Shown here: piece after piece, positions 7,805-16,689 of the stretch
Layout of the letters: the number at the start of each line of letters is the position of its first letter
Position numbering within the stretch: the first letter of the stretch is position 1
From: an uncultured Sulfitobacter sp.
GTDB lineage: Bacteria; Pseudomonadota; Alphaproteobacteria; Rhodobacterales; Rhodobacteraceae
Direction: 5' to 3'
Length of the DNA stretch: 64,000 nucleotides
Assembly (NCBI GenBank): GCA_947502265.1
Contig: CANMZB010000009.1
Coordinates: 1 to 64,000, forward strand
The notes under the pieces: generated by a model
What the model was told of the DNA's origin: nothing
What the model saw: the letters and a program-made list of their open reading frames with translations, nothing else
Databases searched by the model: none
Position numbers and translations under genes: made by a program

Positions 7805-8599
7805 TCATTTTGCAGAGTTTCGCTCTTCGCCTTCGTCCCCCATCCACTCTATATCGGTGAATTCGAAATCATCATCGTCAAAGTTGTCCACGTCTTCTTC
7901 AGAAGGATTGTCGGCCAAGCATTCGGGTTTGGGCTTTTTTATGGGACTTGGTTTCTTTTTTTGCACAGTGGCAGCGATGTTTGCCATGAGTTTCAGTCCA
8001 TCGTCGGTAAGGGAAGGGACGACCACTCGTCTATCGTCCCCTTTGTCAGTGATCATTTCTACGAGGCCTAGACCTTTACGTGTTCCGTTGCCTGTCGATA
8101 AGTTTGCCAGGTGACGAGGTAAGTTTGAGATACCGAGTTTAGTTGCAATCTCCACCGAGGGCTTGCCCTTAAGGCCGAACCGTGGGTTTTTTTCGACTAC
8201 ATAAAGAAGAACGCAAAATGTCCCGAGTGTGATGTCGGGCGCAACGCTCAAAACCTGCCGTAGCGCTGGCAGAACAGTCTTTCCCAACTCCGAGAGGTGG
8301 TCTGATGAGCGTCCAGAAACTGCGGCCTTCGGAAGAAAATATCCAGCTACTTTTGCGCCGTCAGGCGTAACGATTACCTTTTTCTGCCGACGATCGTCTC
8401 CAGGGACGCGAAGTATCAGGCCCAGACCGGATTGCTGTCCGCGACCATCGGATAGCAAGGCTAACTGGATATTCGTAGAGCTATAAGTCTGACCTGTCCG
8501 GTCCGCGACTTCAAGATATGTCATGGCATTTGGCGCGGCGGCAACAGAAATCACAGCTTGGAGGCCGCGCAACGATAGAGTCGGATAGGATGCACGCAC
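7805..8599 (-). CDS. Tandem winged-helix, MarR-like regulator with acidic tail
   Basis: A 264-residue protein with two similar wHTH-like halves. Residues about 20-80 contain YLEVADRTGQTYSS, then GLGLILRVPGDDRRQKKVIV and TPDGAKVA. Residues about 130-210 contain VEIATKLGISNLPRHL, then GLGLVEMITDKGDDRRVVV and TDDGLKL. The wing motif D-D-R-R and the turn GLGL are conserved between the halves, showing an internal duplication of a MarR-type DNA-binding unit. The C-terminal 35 residues are strongly acidic (EEDVDNFDDDDFEF). It is divergent from the excisionase/integrase genes with about 310 bp between, so it may regulate them. Confidence 0.65.
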   Translation of the reverse strand: MRASYPTLSLRGLQAVISVAAAPNAMTYLEVADRTGQTYSSTNIQLALLSDGRGQQSGLGLILRVPGDDRRQKKVIVTPDGAKVAGYFLPKAAVSGRSSDHLSELGKTVLPALRQVLSVAPDITLGTFCVLLYVVEKNPRFGLKGKPSVEIATKLGISNLPRHLANLSTGNGTRKGLGLVEMITDKGDDRRVVVPSLTDDGLKLMANIAATVQKKKPSPIKKPKPECLADNPSEEDVDNFDDDDFEFTDIEWMGDEGEERNSAK

Positions 8600-8912
8600 T
8601 GCATAGCACGCCTTACAAAATCTCTTGAAGGGCTCGCTGTCGAAGTCGGGTGAGTAAATTGGAAAGAAAAAGAAGGCGGAATCTCCTCTGACAGAAGTCT
8701 ATTTAAAAACTTCTATCACGAATTGTTGGTGGGTGTGCAAAGAATTTAAATACCTATTAACACTTTCTTGACGTAGGTGTTGAGGTATTGTATGTTTTTA
8801 GGTATCAAGGTGTGAAAGACATAGTTGCTCCGGTGGTGCCCCTTGCTACACCCTTCAGCGTAGAGATTCCTTTTGATGAAAATTTTATCCCAAAAGGGGG
8901 CTAGGTGCCGAC
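8600..8912 (+). other. Divergent regulatory region, AT-rich
   Basis: Separates the winged-helix gene (minus) from the excisionase-like gene (plus). It contains a good sigma-70-type promoter at 8768-8796 and two related 17-bp elements, TAGGTGTTGAGGTATTG (8774-8790) and TAGGTATCAAGGTGTGA (8799-8815). No gene seen. Confidence 0.55.
8768..8796 (+). promoter_or_regulatory. Candidate sigma-70 promoter for the excisionase/integrase genes
   Basis: TTGACG (8768-8773), a 17-bp spacer, then TATGTT (8791-8796). The spacer is one of two similar AGGTRT-rich elements, so a repressor bound there would block the promoter. It lies about 115 bp upstream of the start at 8913. Confidence 0.5.
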
Positions 8913-9173
8913 ATGAACCGTCAGGATCTGACACTTATAACTGGGGAGGAGCTTGCTCCGCTGCATGGGTATAGTTCCGTGACCTCACAGTGTCGGGCTT
9001 GGTGGCGTTCGTTGGGTATTAAGCCTTTGCCAGGACGGAAAGGTGTTTATGATCCGAAATTGGTTCGTGAGCGCTTAGATAGAGCCGGAGGGCTTGTTGA
9101 TCCAGGAGTGGCCCGCCCCAACGAACAACTTTCGCTCGTCGACCAAAGAAAGGCCCGCAAAAATGCCAAGTGA
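8913..9173 (+). CDS. Excisionase-like small protein (DUF4224-like)
   Basis: An 86-residue protein starting MNRQDLTLITGEELAPLHGY. The segment from residue 8 to 50 (TGEELAPLHGYSSVTSQCRAW, then LGIKPLPGRKGVYDP) resembles the MerR/excisionase-type DNA-binding fold of DUF4224 proteins, which are usually encoded just before tyrosine recombinases. That is the arrangement here: its stop overlaps the integrase start by 11 bp. Probable role: directionality factor for the element. The family assignment comes from pattern and context, not from a search. Confidence 0.6.
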   Translation: MNRQDLTLITGEELAPLHGYSSVTSQCRAWWRSLGIKPLPGRKGVYDPKLVRERLDRAGGLVDPGVARPNEQLSLVDQRKARKNAK

Positions 9174-10248
9174 TAGTCTCCCCCGGGAAGTTCACCGTGT
9201 TAAGGCGCGGTTGGCCAACGGTTCAGTCAACTACTATTCCAGCCTGCGTGGGCGAAAGGGGACGGGTTTCTATAAATCAGTGTCCCGCCACCCTCGCGAG
9301 CGCGAGTTTCTCGCTGCATATGTCGCGGCAATGGACGCCGCATCGCCGAAGACTTCCGGCTATCTCACCGAACACCTCGTGGACGACTTCATCAGATCGC
9401 CAAGGTTCACCCGCCTTAAGTCGCGGACTCAGCGGGACTACCGTCTTTGGCTCGACCGATTCAGCGCTGAGTTCGGAGAAGACCCTGCCACGATGTTCGA
9501 AGAGTAGGAAGCTCTTGGTGAAGTAAATGATTGGCGTGAAGCTTGGAAGGACAGCCCCAAGCAATACAACTACGCTGGCACGGTTGCCACGATCTTGCTG
9601 AATTGGGGCGTCAAGCAAGGTAAGATTAAGCGGCATCACTGCAGTTTCGACAAAGTCTACAAGGCCGACCGTGCCCACATCACATGGACGCCTGCCTACA
9701 TCGAGCAATTCCTGTCTGTCGCGCCGGAGAATATCGGGCGCGTTCTGATTGCGGCCACAGAAACCGGTTTACGTCCTGCCGATCTCGTCCAGCTTCGCCG
9801 CTTCAACGTCGAAACTTTGCCATCCGGTAATCGCCGGCTGCGAGTCCCCACCCGGAAGAGGGGCGTTTACGCACATATACCGATCACGCCAAAAATGGCT
9901 GAGATCATTGATAGTGCGCCGGATGGACAGGAATATATTCTGACTAATCCGTCAGGGAAGCAGTGGACGGAACGCTATGCTTCGCAGCGGCTGAGCCATT
10001 GGAAGAACAAGGCGGGTTTGACCGAAGAGGCGCTGGGCTACAGCCTCCACATGCACGACTGCAGGGGCACGGCAACAACGAAACTGCTCGAAGCGGGAGC
10101 AGAGGCATTTCAGCTTGCCACGGTGTTTGGCTGGAATTTGCGCTACGCCACGCAGATGCTTGAGGTCTATGCCGTGGTCGGAAGTGACAAAACCGACAAG
10201 ATTTTGGAGCTGGTTCAGCGCGCCGAAAAGAACGCCATAAGAACGTAA
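9163..10248 (+). pseudogene. Tyrosine recombinase/integrase interrupted by an in-frame TAG
   Basis: From ATG 9163 the frame runs 114 codons to TAG 9505-9507, then continues in the same frame for 247 codons to 10248. The first part is the N-terminal arm and core-binding region; the second is the catalytic domain with ETGLRPADL (Arg I), HMHDCRGT (His/Arg box), a Trp in FGWNLRYA at the usual His/Trp position, and the nucleophile Tyr in MLEVYAVV. The stop lies between FEE and EALGEVNDWREAW, where homologues continue. Single-gene inactivation is the simplest reading; the downstream part has no good start of its own. Its 3' end is 68 bp from tRNA-Cys, the typical integration geometry. Confidence 0.85.
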
Positions 10249-10315
10249 TTGTAAGATGCCTGTAAAATGGCCCTCTGTAAATCGGCCGTTTTCCGTCTAA
10301 GTATATGATTTTAAA

Positions 10316-10389
10316 TGGAGGCGAGTAGGAGAATCGAACTCCTGTACACGGATTTGCAATCCGCTGCGTAACCACTCCGCCAACTCGCC
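10316..10389 (-). tRNA. tRNA-Cys (anticodon GCA)
   Basis: The minus-strand sequence begins GGCGAGTTGGCGGAGTGG and folds as a cloverleaf: acceptor GGCGAGT/ACTCGCC, anticodon loop TTGCAAA with anticodon GCA (10357-10355), T-arm AGGAGTTCGATTCTCCT, discriminator T and an encoded CCA (10318-10316). The 3' end faces the integrase pseudogene, so this is the likely attachment site of the element to the left. Confidence 0.95.
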
Positions 10390-11153
10390 ACCGTGGTTTT
10401 TTTATGGATCTAACGGCATCCTAAAAGAACCGCAAGGGTCATTGTAATATACATTGGGGGCATTCAGGTTCTGGCTTGTTTCGATCCGGTGCGGTTCCGG
10501 GCCTAATCCCCTGAACTTCGCATCCTTTGCGGCAGATGTCGGCGTGCATGCTGTATTCTGGGCCTGATCGGTGTGCGTCATGATCTATGTCGCTCCACTT
10601 CGTTTTCAGAACGCCCTGTACCAAGGCATAGTGCAACCGCCAGTCGCGCGCGGTCCTTGGTGTTCTTGCGCTAGGCGGCGATCATTAATTGCGGCCACGG
10701 CTGGCGGTCGGTCCCTTGTATCTGATCGCGTTAGCAGGGGTGTCGCGCCTTGTTGCGCAACCACATAGCGGTAGATTTCCCTATTGCCCGGGTCTCAATG
10801 CGGTGTGGATCTGTGCGCAAGCCAATGCCGTTTGCCGACATGTCGTCGCAGATGATTTGCGTCGCTTGGGCGCAAATAACCATGTTAGCCATGCTCGGTT
10901 GCGTTGGGGGCGATTGTCTGTTGAGCGCCTGATATAGGGTGCGCCACCTTTCTCTTTAGGGTGGCCAAACTGCATCTGAAGGGGCTGCAAGCGTGAACAT
11001 TTTCAATTAAAATGCATGATTTGTACCGTGAGCGTGCTTTGGAGGACGCGCTTGGCAGTTTAAACCGCGCTGCGCCGGAAGTGGCGTTGCAGACAGCCAC
11101 CTGATATGGCACATTTGCCCGCAACAGGATTCTGAAAAAGACGAGCTTCGCAC
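10390..11153 (+). other. Intergenic region, no convincing gene
   Basis: About 760 bp between tRNA-Cys and the methyltransferase gene. Several reading frames of 60-80 codons occur on both strands, but none has a ribosome-binding site plus a recognisable product. The best is 10439-10636 on the minus strand, ending CPQCILQ. A weak hairpin GCCACC/GGTGGC lies at 10943-10965. The promoter of the downstream gene presumably lies here. Confidence 0.5.
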
Positions 11154-11807
11154 ATGACCGATTTCACCGCTAGACGCACGATGATGGTAGACACGCAGGT
11201 GCGACCCTCTGATGTGACAAAATTTCCCATCATCGAAGCAATGTTGACCGTTGCGCGTGAGGAGTTTGTTCCTGCGGCCCAGCGGGAAGCGGCTTATGCT
11301 GGCGAGGATATGGATCTGGGGCAGGGGCGTGTGATGGTCGAGCCGCGTACGCTTGCGAAAATGCTTGATGCGCTGGCGATTGACCGGAACGAGCTTGTCC
11401 TCGATGTGGGCTGTGCGCTGGGGTATTCCACGGCCGTAATCGCGCGCATGGCGGAGGCGGTTGTGGCCGTTGAAGAGGATGAGGCGATGGCGCAAGAGGC
11501 CCAGGACGCCTTGTTGGCGGCGGGCGCGGACAACGCGGTTGTGCACCAGGGCGCAATGATGAACGGCGCCGCACAGCACGGGCCATATGACGCTATCGTG
11601 GTGCAGGGCGGGGTGCAAAACGTACCGGATGCCTTGCTTGATCAACTCAAAGACGGTGGCCGGATCGGTTGCATATTCATGAACGGACCGTTGGGCGAAG
11701 CGCGTATCGGGCACAAGCGCGGCAACAAAATGAGTTGGCGGCTGGCATTCAATGCAACTGCGGCGATTCTACCCGGCTTCGAGACAGAAAAAACATTCAC
11801 CTTGTGA
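11154..11807 (+). CDS. Protein-L-isoaspartate O-methyltransferase family protein
   Basis: A 217-residue cytosolic SAM-dependent methyltransferase. The N-terminal part (VRPSDVTKFPIIEAMLTVAR) and the motif I glycine-rich loop VLDVGCALGYSTAVIA (about residue 82) match the PCMT family, followed by VVAVEEDEA (motif II acidic residue) and YDAIVVQGGV. In alphaproteobacteria this shortened PCMT is regularly found directly before a TolC gene, as here (65 bp gap, same strand). Whether it repairs isoaspartyl residues is not certain, since the members beside tolC are diverged. Confidence 0.85.
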   Translation: MTDFTARRTMMVDTQVRPSDVTKFPIIEAMLTVAREEFVPAAQREAAYAGEDMDLGQGRVMVEPRTLAKMLDALAIDRNELVLDVGCALGYSTAVIARMAEAVVAVEEDEAMAQEAQDALLAAGADNAVVHQGAMMNGAAQHGPYDAIVVQGGVQNVPDALLDQLKDGGRIGCIFMNGPLGEARIGHKRGNKMSWRLAFNATAAILPGFETEKTFTL

Positions 11808-11872
11808 TCGCGGCTACAGCAAGGGCTCGCGACTACACACAAGTGTTATGCTGAAAAACGTTAGGGATGTAG

Positions 11873-13306
11873 ATGGGATTCGTGAAAATCAAGACCGGGA
11901 TGCGCCGTATGGCGTGGGGCGCAACTTTTGTCACTGCGTCAGCGATGCTTGTCATGGCACCTGCGGCCCGCGCCGAGACGCTGGCTGATGCCTTGGTCGG
12001 CGCCTACAAACACTCGGGCCTTCTGGATCAGAACCGCGCGCTTTTGCGTGCCGCAGACGAGGATGTGGCCCTTGCTGCAGCGGCGCTGAAACCTGTACTG
12101 CAATGGACTGCTTCAATTACGCAAAGCTTGGGACGCGCGCGCCAGACGTCGTTTCCCAGCGTGAGCGATACCGATTCCCTATCAGCGACAGGCTCGCTGA
12201 TTGCCGAGCAACTGCTTTATGATTTCGGGGCGGGCGCGTTTGGCACGGAAGCGGCCAAAGAAACCGTGCTGGCGACTCGTGAGACCCTCGTCTCCATCGA
12301 GCAGGATGTGCTTTTGCGGGGGGTCGAAGCCTTTATGGGCGTCATCGAGGCCACGGAATTTGTTGATCTGCGCCAGAATAACCTGCGGCTTTTGGAGCAG
12401 GAACTGCGTGCCGCGCGCAACCGGTTTGAGGTTGGCGAAGTGACGCGCACGGATGTCGCGCTTGCCGAGGCTCAACTGGCAAACGCGCAAAGCGGTCTGG
12501 CCACAGCGCAAGGCAACTACCTGATCGCGGTCGAGGAATACCGTAACGTGATCGGTCGCAAGCCCGGTCGCTTGTCGCCTCCTCCCAGCCTGCCCAAGCT
12601 TGATGCGAATCTGGACGCGGCCAAGGCATTGGCCGTGCGGCGTCATCCGGCGCTGAAATCGGTACAGCACAGGGTATCGGCGGCAGAGTTGCAGATCAAA
12701 AGAACAGAGGCGAACACGAAGCCGACGCTGAGCTTGCGCGGCACTCTCTCCGCCAGCGAGGCGCTGGATTCCAATGCATTCAGCACCAGTGCTGCGGTTG
12801 GTCTCAATGCCGGAGGAACAATCTATTCGGGTGGTGCGCTGCCCGCGAGCATCCGCCGCGCGCAGGCCGCGCGCGATGCTGAGCGTGGCAATTTGCATGT
12901 CGTCCGCCGAAACGTCCAACAGAACGTCGGTAACTCCTATGCAAGGCTTGCATCCGCACGGGCCTCTCTTTTGGCGTCTGACGGTGAGGTAAGGGCCGCA
13001 CGGATCGCTTTTCGTGGTGTGCGTGAGGAAGCCACTCTTGGTGCGCGAACCACGCTGGATGTACTCGACGCCGAGCAGGTGCTTCTGGACGCCGAGGCAA
13101 ACCGCATTTCCGCGCAATCCCAGCTTTATGTGGCGTCCTATGCGGTACTTTCATCCACTGGCCAGCTAACAGCGCGCGATCTGCGCCTGCCGGTGCAGCT
13201 TTATGATCCAGCGGAATACTACAATCTGGTCAAAGACGGCCCTTCCAGAAGATCCGAGCAGGGCGCGCAACTTGACCGCGTTTTGAAGCGTTTACAAAAA
13301 AATTGA
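11873..13306 (+). CDS. tolC: TolC-family outer membrane efflux/secretion protein
   Basis: A 477-residue protein with a signal peptide ending APAARAETLADAL. Two TolC repeats follow: the first around residues 30-230 (LRAADEDVALAAAALKPVLQW, then NRFEVGEVTRTDVALAEAQLA), the second around 245-440 (LGARTTLDVLDAEQVLLDAE). It would form the trimeric outer-membrane channel for type I secretion or drug efflux with inner-membrane partners encoded elsewhere. An AGGGA ribosome-binding site precedes ATG 11873; an internal ATG (MRRMAWG) is an alternative. A strong hairpin follows the gene. Confidence 0.93.
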   Translation: MGFVKIKTGMRRMAWGATFVTASAMLVMAPAARAETLADALVGAYKHSGLLDQNRALLRAADEDVALAAAALKPVLQWTASITQSLGRARQTSFPSVSDTDSLSATGSLIAEQLLYDFGAGAFGTEAAKETVLATRETLVSIEQDVLLRGVEAFMGVIEATEFVDLRQNNLRLLEQELRAARNRFEVGEVTRTDVALAEAQLANAQSGLATAQGNYLIAVEEYRNVIGRKPGRLSPPPSLPKLDANLDAAKALAVRRHPALKSVQHRVSAAELQIKRTEANTKPTLSLRGTLSASEALDSNAFSTSAAVGLNAGGTIYSGGALPASIRRAQAARDAERGNLHVVRRNVQQNVGNSYARLASARASLLASDGEVRAARIAFRGVREEATLGARTTLDVLDAEQVLLDAEANRISAQSQLYVASYAVLSSTGQLTARDLRLPVQLYDPAEYYNLVKDGPSRRSEQGAQLDRVLKRLQKN

Positions 13307-13331
13307 TCGCGCCCGATAGGTGCAGCTTTTC

Positions 13332-13362
13332 CGCCCGCCCGCAGCCACGGGCGGGCGTGTTT
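13332..13362 (+). terminator. Rho-independent terminator after tolC
   Basis: Perfect 10-bp GC stem CGCCCGCCCG/CGGGCGGGCG with a 6-nt loop, followed by TGTTT. It ends the pcm-like/tolC transcript. The T-run is short. Confidence 0.7.
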
Positions 13363-13537
13363 GTCTGCTTTTATGCCGGGAATGCGCAATCGCGCGGTGG
13401 GTATCCGTCAGGGCGATCAAACAGAAACGAACCCCGCGAAGGCAAAATGTCGCATTTTATCGTTTCGAATTTTTTGCGCCCATTGTGGGAATTCGTTGAT
13501 CGCGCTATCCTTTCGTTCGAGCAGAGAGTGGTGAATT

Positions 13538-14614
13538 ATGTCTAAGCCTGTCACGAATGAAGAGGTCGAAGATGTCCTGTCGTCGATCCGCCGTCTGGTA
13601 TCGGAAGACAAGCGACCGTTGGCCGGATTGAGGAATGCGCCGACGGATTCCTCGCAAAACCGGCCTGCCGGATTGCAAGACAAGCTTGTTCTGACGCCGG
13701 CCTTGCGTGTGGCAGAAACACCGGCAAAGCCCGCCGATGAAGGGCCATTGGATTTGGGTCGCGTCGCGCGGCAGACATGGAATGTCGCGGGCGCGAAGGA
13801 CAGCGCCCCTTCGACAGATCCGGATACATCGCCTGAAGAGGTCGCCCATGAGGTGCTTGACCGGTTGCCTGATGACATCGCGCCGGAGGCACCGTTTAGC
13901 GACGATTACCGGCAAGACGATGCAGAACAGGAAGCCGGTTTTGATACGCTTGATGCGCTTGTGCAGGATGCGTTGGCCGAGGAGGTCGCGCAGGTGGATG
14001 CTGCTGCCGAACCGAACGATGAGGCGCAATGGCGCGATGTTGCGCCGATGCATGGCGATGACCTCGACGAGAACGATACCTCCGAAGGTGCGGATCGCGA
14101 AGCGGACGGCACCGAAGGGCCAGCGCCTGACGTGCATGACGATAGCCCAGCAGAACCTTTTGAGGCCCGCACGGATGACATGGCGGAGCAGAATCAGGCT
14201 GAAATTGACGCCACAGTGCCGCTGACGGCAAAAATTGCAGCGCTGGAGACCGCGATCGACGCAATCCGGCAGGATTGGGAGCCGGACGGGGCGGGGACCG
14301 GCGATTATGCAGCCGCGCCTGTCGCAGCGATGGCGTGGGAAGACGACATTGAACTCGATGCCACAGGCAGCCCCCTGAACGAAACACAGAGCAATCAGGA
14401 GCAGACGGACACCGCATCTGCCACGCCGCCACTGGATTCCGGTGGTCTGACGGGGGATGATTCCCTGATGGATGAAGAAGCGTTGCGCGATCTGGTCAGC
14501 GAAATTGTGCGCGCCGAACTACAGGGCGCTCTGGGCGAGCGGATCACCCGGAATGTTCGCAAGCTTGTGCGCCGCGAAATCCACCGCGCCCTGACCGCCC
14601 AAGAGCTGGAATAA
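13538..14614 (+). CDS. PopZ-like (DUF2497-like) acidic polar-organising protein candidate
   Basis: A 358-residue protein with three parts. The N-terminus EEVEDVLSSIRRLVSED resembles the short helix of PopZ/DUF2497 proteins. A long middle region (about 30-310) is very rich in Asp, Glu, Ala and Pro and surely disordered. The C-terminal helical block (EEALRDLVSEIVRAELQGAL, then RITRNVRKLVRREIHRAL) matches the oligomerisation region in character. PopZ scaffolds chromosome-origin complexes at cell poles in Caulobacter. The similarity is architectural; the middle shows no domain. Gene order after tolC is conserved in relatives, from memory. Convergent with cobQ, with only 2 bp between. Confidence 0.6.
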   Translation: MSKPVTNEEVEDVLSSIRRLVSEDKRPLAGLRNAPTDSSQNRPAGLQDKLVLTPALRVAETPAKPADEGPLDLGRVARQTWNVAGAKDSAPSTDPDTSPEEVAHEVLDRLPDDIAPEAPFSDDYRQDDAEQEAGFDTLDALVQDALAEEVAQVDAAAEPNDEAQWRDVAPMHGDDLDENDTSEGADREADGTEGPAPDVHDDSPAEPFEARTDDMAEQNQAEIDATVPLTAKIAALETAIDAIRQDWEPDGAGTGDYAAAPVAAMAWEDDIELDATGSPLNETQSNQEQTDTASATPPLDSGGLTGDDSLMDEEALRDLVSEIVRAELQGALGERITRNVRKLVRREIHRALTAQELE

Positions 14615-14616
14615 GC

Positions 14617-16074
14617 CTAGCGGACGCCTGCCGCGTCCAGCAGCATATCCAGATCGAAATACCGCTCGATGTGTGCGCCAAGCGCGTCGAGTGTGTCTTC
14701 CACCTGATCCTCGAAGACGACGGAGGACACCGCGCCAAGCGTGCCCAGATAGGCGGCGCGGAAAGCGTCTGACGCAAATATCCCGTGCAGATAGCAGCCC
14801 AGAACCGCGCCGGATCGGCTTGACGCGCCATCGGGCGCGCCTGCCAGCTCAAGCCACGGGCGCGCGCAATCCGGCCCTTTGGTCTGGCCCATATGGATTT
14901 CATAGCCGCTCAGCGGTGCTGCGCTCTCCAGATGCGTGCCCTCGCGGAGGGACAGGTTTTTAACCGGCGCCAGCACCGTTTCCACGTCAAGATGGCCCAG
15001 ACCTTCAACCGTGCCCGCAGGCCCTTCATGGCCGTCCGGGTCGCTGATCGTGTGGCCTAACATCTGATAGCCGCCGCACAGTCCCATCACATGGCCACCC
15101 CGCCGGACATGCGCGGCGATGTCGATGTCCCACCCTGCGGCCCGTAAGGCGGTGAGGTCTGAAATGGTTGATTTGCTGCCCACCAGCAGGATCAGGTCCG
15201 CGTCTGCGGGAATTGGATTGCCTTGGGTGATCATGCGCAGATCGACGCCCGGCTCTGCCGCCAGCGGATCGAGATCATCAAAGTTTGCAATGCGCGGCAG
15301 TTGCGGCACCGCGACCACCACGCCCGCGCCGCCCGAGCGCGCCCGCGCAGGTAGATCCATCACGTCCTCTGCGGGAAGGCGCGCGGCCTGATCAAACCAC
15401 GGCAACACGCCAAGGCTGGGCCAGCCGGTGCGCGCCGCGATGTCGTCACGGCCTGCGTCAAACAGGCTGCGATCACCGCGAAACTTGTTCACGCAAAACC
15501 CTTTGATCAACGCATTATCTGCCTGCGACAGAACGGCCTGTGTGCCGACGATCTGGGCAATCACACCGCCACGGTCAATATCGCCCATCAGGATCACCGG
15601 TACATTTGCCGCATGGGCAAAGCCCATGTTGGCAATATCGCCCGCGCGCAGATTGGTTTCCGCAGGGCTGCCGGCTCCTTCAACAACGATCAGATCGCAC
15701 TGCTCCCCCAGCCGGTAAAAGCTCTCCAGCACGGCGGGCATAAGCGTTTCCTTGTTTTTGCCAAAGGCGTGCGCTTCCTGATGGCCTGCGACCTGTCCCT
15801 GGATCACAATCTGTGCGCCGGTCGCCGTTTGAGGTTTGAGCAGGACCGGATTCATATCGGTATGCGGCGCCACCCCGCAGGCCCGCGCCTGCAAGGCCTG
15901 TGCGCGCCCGATTTCCCCGCCATCGGAAGTAACCGCAGCGTTGTTCGACATATTTTGCGGCTTGAAGGGGCGCACGTTTAATCCGCGTGCACGCAATGCG
16001 CGCAGAATGCCAGCCACAATCATGGACTTTCCGACATTACTGCCGGTGCCCTGTATCATGATCGCTTGCGCCAT
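14617..16074 (-). CDS. cobQ: Adenosylcobyric acid synthase (glutamine-hydrolysing)
   Basis: A 485-residue enzyme of cobalamin synthesis that amidates four side chains of adenosylcobyrinic acid a,c-diamide using ATP and glutamine. N-terminal dethiobiotin-synthetase-like ATPase with [12 protein letters not shown] (about residues 6-17) and FKPQNMSNN. The C-terminal class I glutaminase domain has the nucleophile Cys in [11 protein letters not shown] (about 334) and His in CYLHGIF (about 430). I chose ATG 16074 because MAQAIMIQG is the usual start; the frame opens upstream through a terminator. No other cob genes adjoin. Confidence 0.95.
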   Translation of the reverse strand: MAQAIMIQGTGSNVGKSMIVAGILRALRARGLNVRPFKPQNMSNNAAVTSDGGEIGRAQALQARACGVAPHTDMNPVLLKPQTATGAQIVIQGQVAGHQEAHAFGKNKETLMPAVLESFYRLGEQCDLIVVEGAGSPAETNLRAGDIANMGFAHAANVPVILMGDIDRGGVIAQIVGTQAVLSQADNALIKGFCVNKFRGDRSLFDAGRDDIAARTGWPSLGVLPWFDQAARLPAEDVMDLPARARSGGAGVVVAVPQLPRIANFDDLDPLAAEPGVDLRMITQGNPIPADADLILLVGSKSTISDLTALRAAGWDIDIAAHVRRGGHVMGLCGGYQMLGHTISDPDGHEGPAGTVEGLGHLDVETVLAPVKNLSLREGTHLESAAPLSGYEIHMGQTKGPDCARPWLELAGAPDGASSRSGAVLGCYLHGIFASDAFRAAYLGTLGAVSSVVFEDQVEDTLDALGAHIERYFDLDMLLDAAGVR

Positions 16075-16100
16075 TCTTGGATTCCGCTGTTTTAACGCAT

Positions 16101-16134
16101 AAAAAAGACGCAAGCCGAAGCTTGCGTCTTTTTT
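16101..16134 (-). terminator. Rho-independent terminator (bidirectional form)
   Basis: AAAAAAGACGCAAGC-CGAA-GCTTGCGTCTTTTTT: 15-bp perfect stem including A and T runs. It lies 19 bp after the end of the DUF6280-like gene (minus strand) and separates it from cobQ. Confidence 0.9.
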
Positions 16135-16152
16135 CAAAGCATTTTGAGCTGC

Positions 16153-16473
16153 TTAGGCAGCTTCAGCTTGCAGGGCCGCATTGCGACGCTCGGATTCTTC
16201 GCGCGACAGGGCAACGGATGTCCGCACACCTTTGCCGACGAAATCCATCAGACCGGTTACAACCCGCTCGTTCGGATCAATCCCCGCACAGCTCAAAACT
16301 TCACGGCCATCGCGGGAGCGGGCCCAACGGGCGATCTGCTCTGGTCCGTTGCCATATTTCTTGTCATCAGCAATCGCATCGTCCAACGCAGCCAGTACCA
16401 CGGCTGCGAACAGTTTACGGGCACGGTTGCCTTGTTCATTATTAAAGGCAGTGCCATCAACGAAATCTTTCAA
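16153..16473 (-). CDS. Small conserved alphaproteobacterial protein (DUF6280-like)
   Basis: A 106-residue cytosolic protein beginning MKDFVDGTAFNNEQGNRARK. It has helical segments (KLFAAVVLAALDDAIADDKK and GPEQIARWARSRDGREVL) and a single Cys in LSCAGIDP. I recognise it as a small protein highly conserved in Rhodobacteraceae, annotated as DUF6280, with no known function. It is followed by a strong terminator, so it is a single transcription unit. It is divergent from efp with about 215 bp between. Confidence 0.75.
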   Translation of the reverse strand: MKDFVDGTAFNNEQGNRARKLFAAVVLAALDDAIADDKKYGNGPEQIARWARSRDGREVLSCAGIDPNERVVTGLMDFVGKGVRTSVALSREESERRNAALQAEAA

Positions 16474-16689
16474 CTCGTCGTCCTTTCATTATTCTTGCTC
16501 TTGTCATTCTCGACGTTGGCTTCTTCTGACAGATTAAGATTGATTCGGATACCCTGATTTTGCATAGCACCCATGTTACCTACGCATGGCTGATCGCAGT
16601 CGCAGCACGACAACGGCCACCTTGCGCGTATAGATGACACAAGATATAGGGTTCATTAATCATTCATCAACCTTTGTTAGAGTTTGCAT

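Larger units (their letters stand above)
3881..10318 (+). mobile_element. Degenerate integrative element at tRNA-Cys (left limit unknown)
   Basis: The interrupted integrase next to the 3' end of tRNA-Cys, with an excisionase-like gene, a tandem winged-helix regulator and a DUF927 pseudogene, indicates an integrated element using the tRNA as attachment site. The right border should be at the tRNA 3' end (about 10316-10340). I found no second copy of the tRNA 3' sequence in the window, so the left border given is arbitrary. The element may reach further left, including the phosphoesterase pair. Confidence 0.5.

Noticed and set aside
10439-10636. Minus-strand frame of 65 codons with Cys residues next to tRNA-Cys
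   Set aside because: No ribosome-binding site and no recognisable family; too short to support alone.
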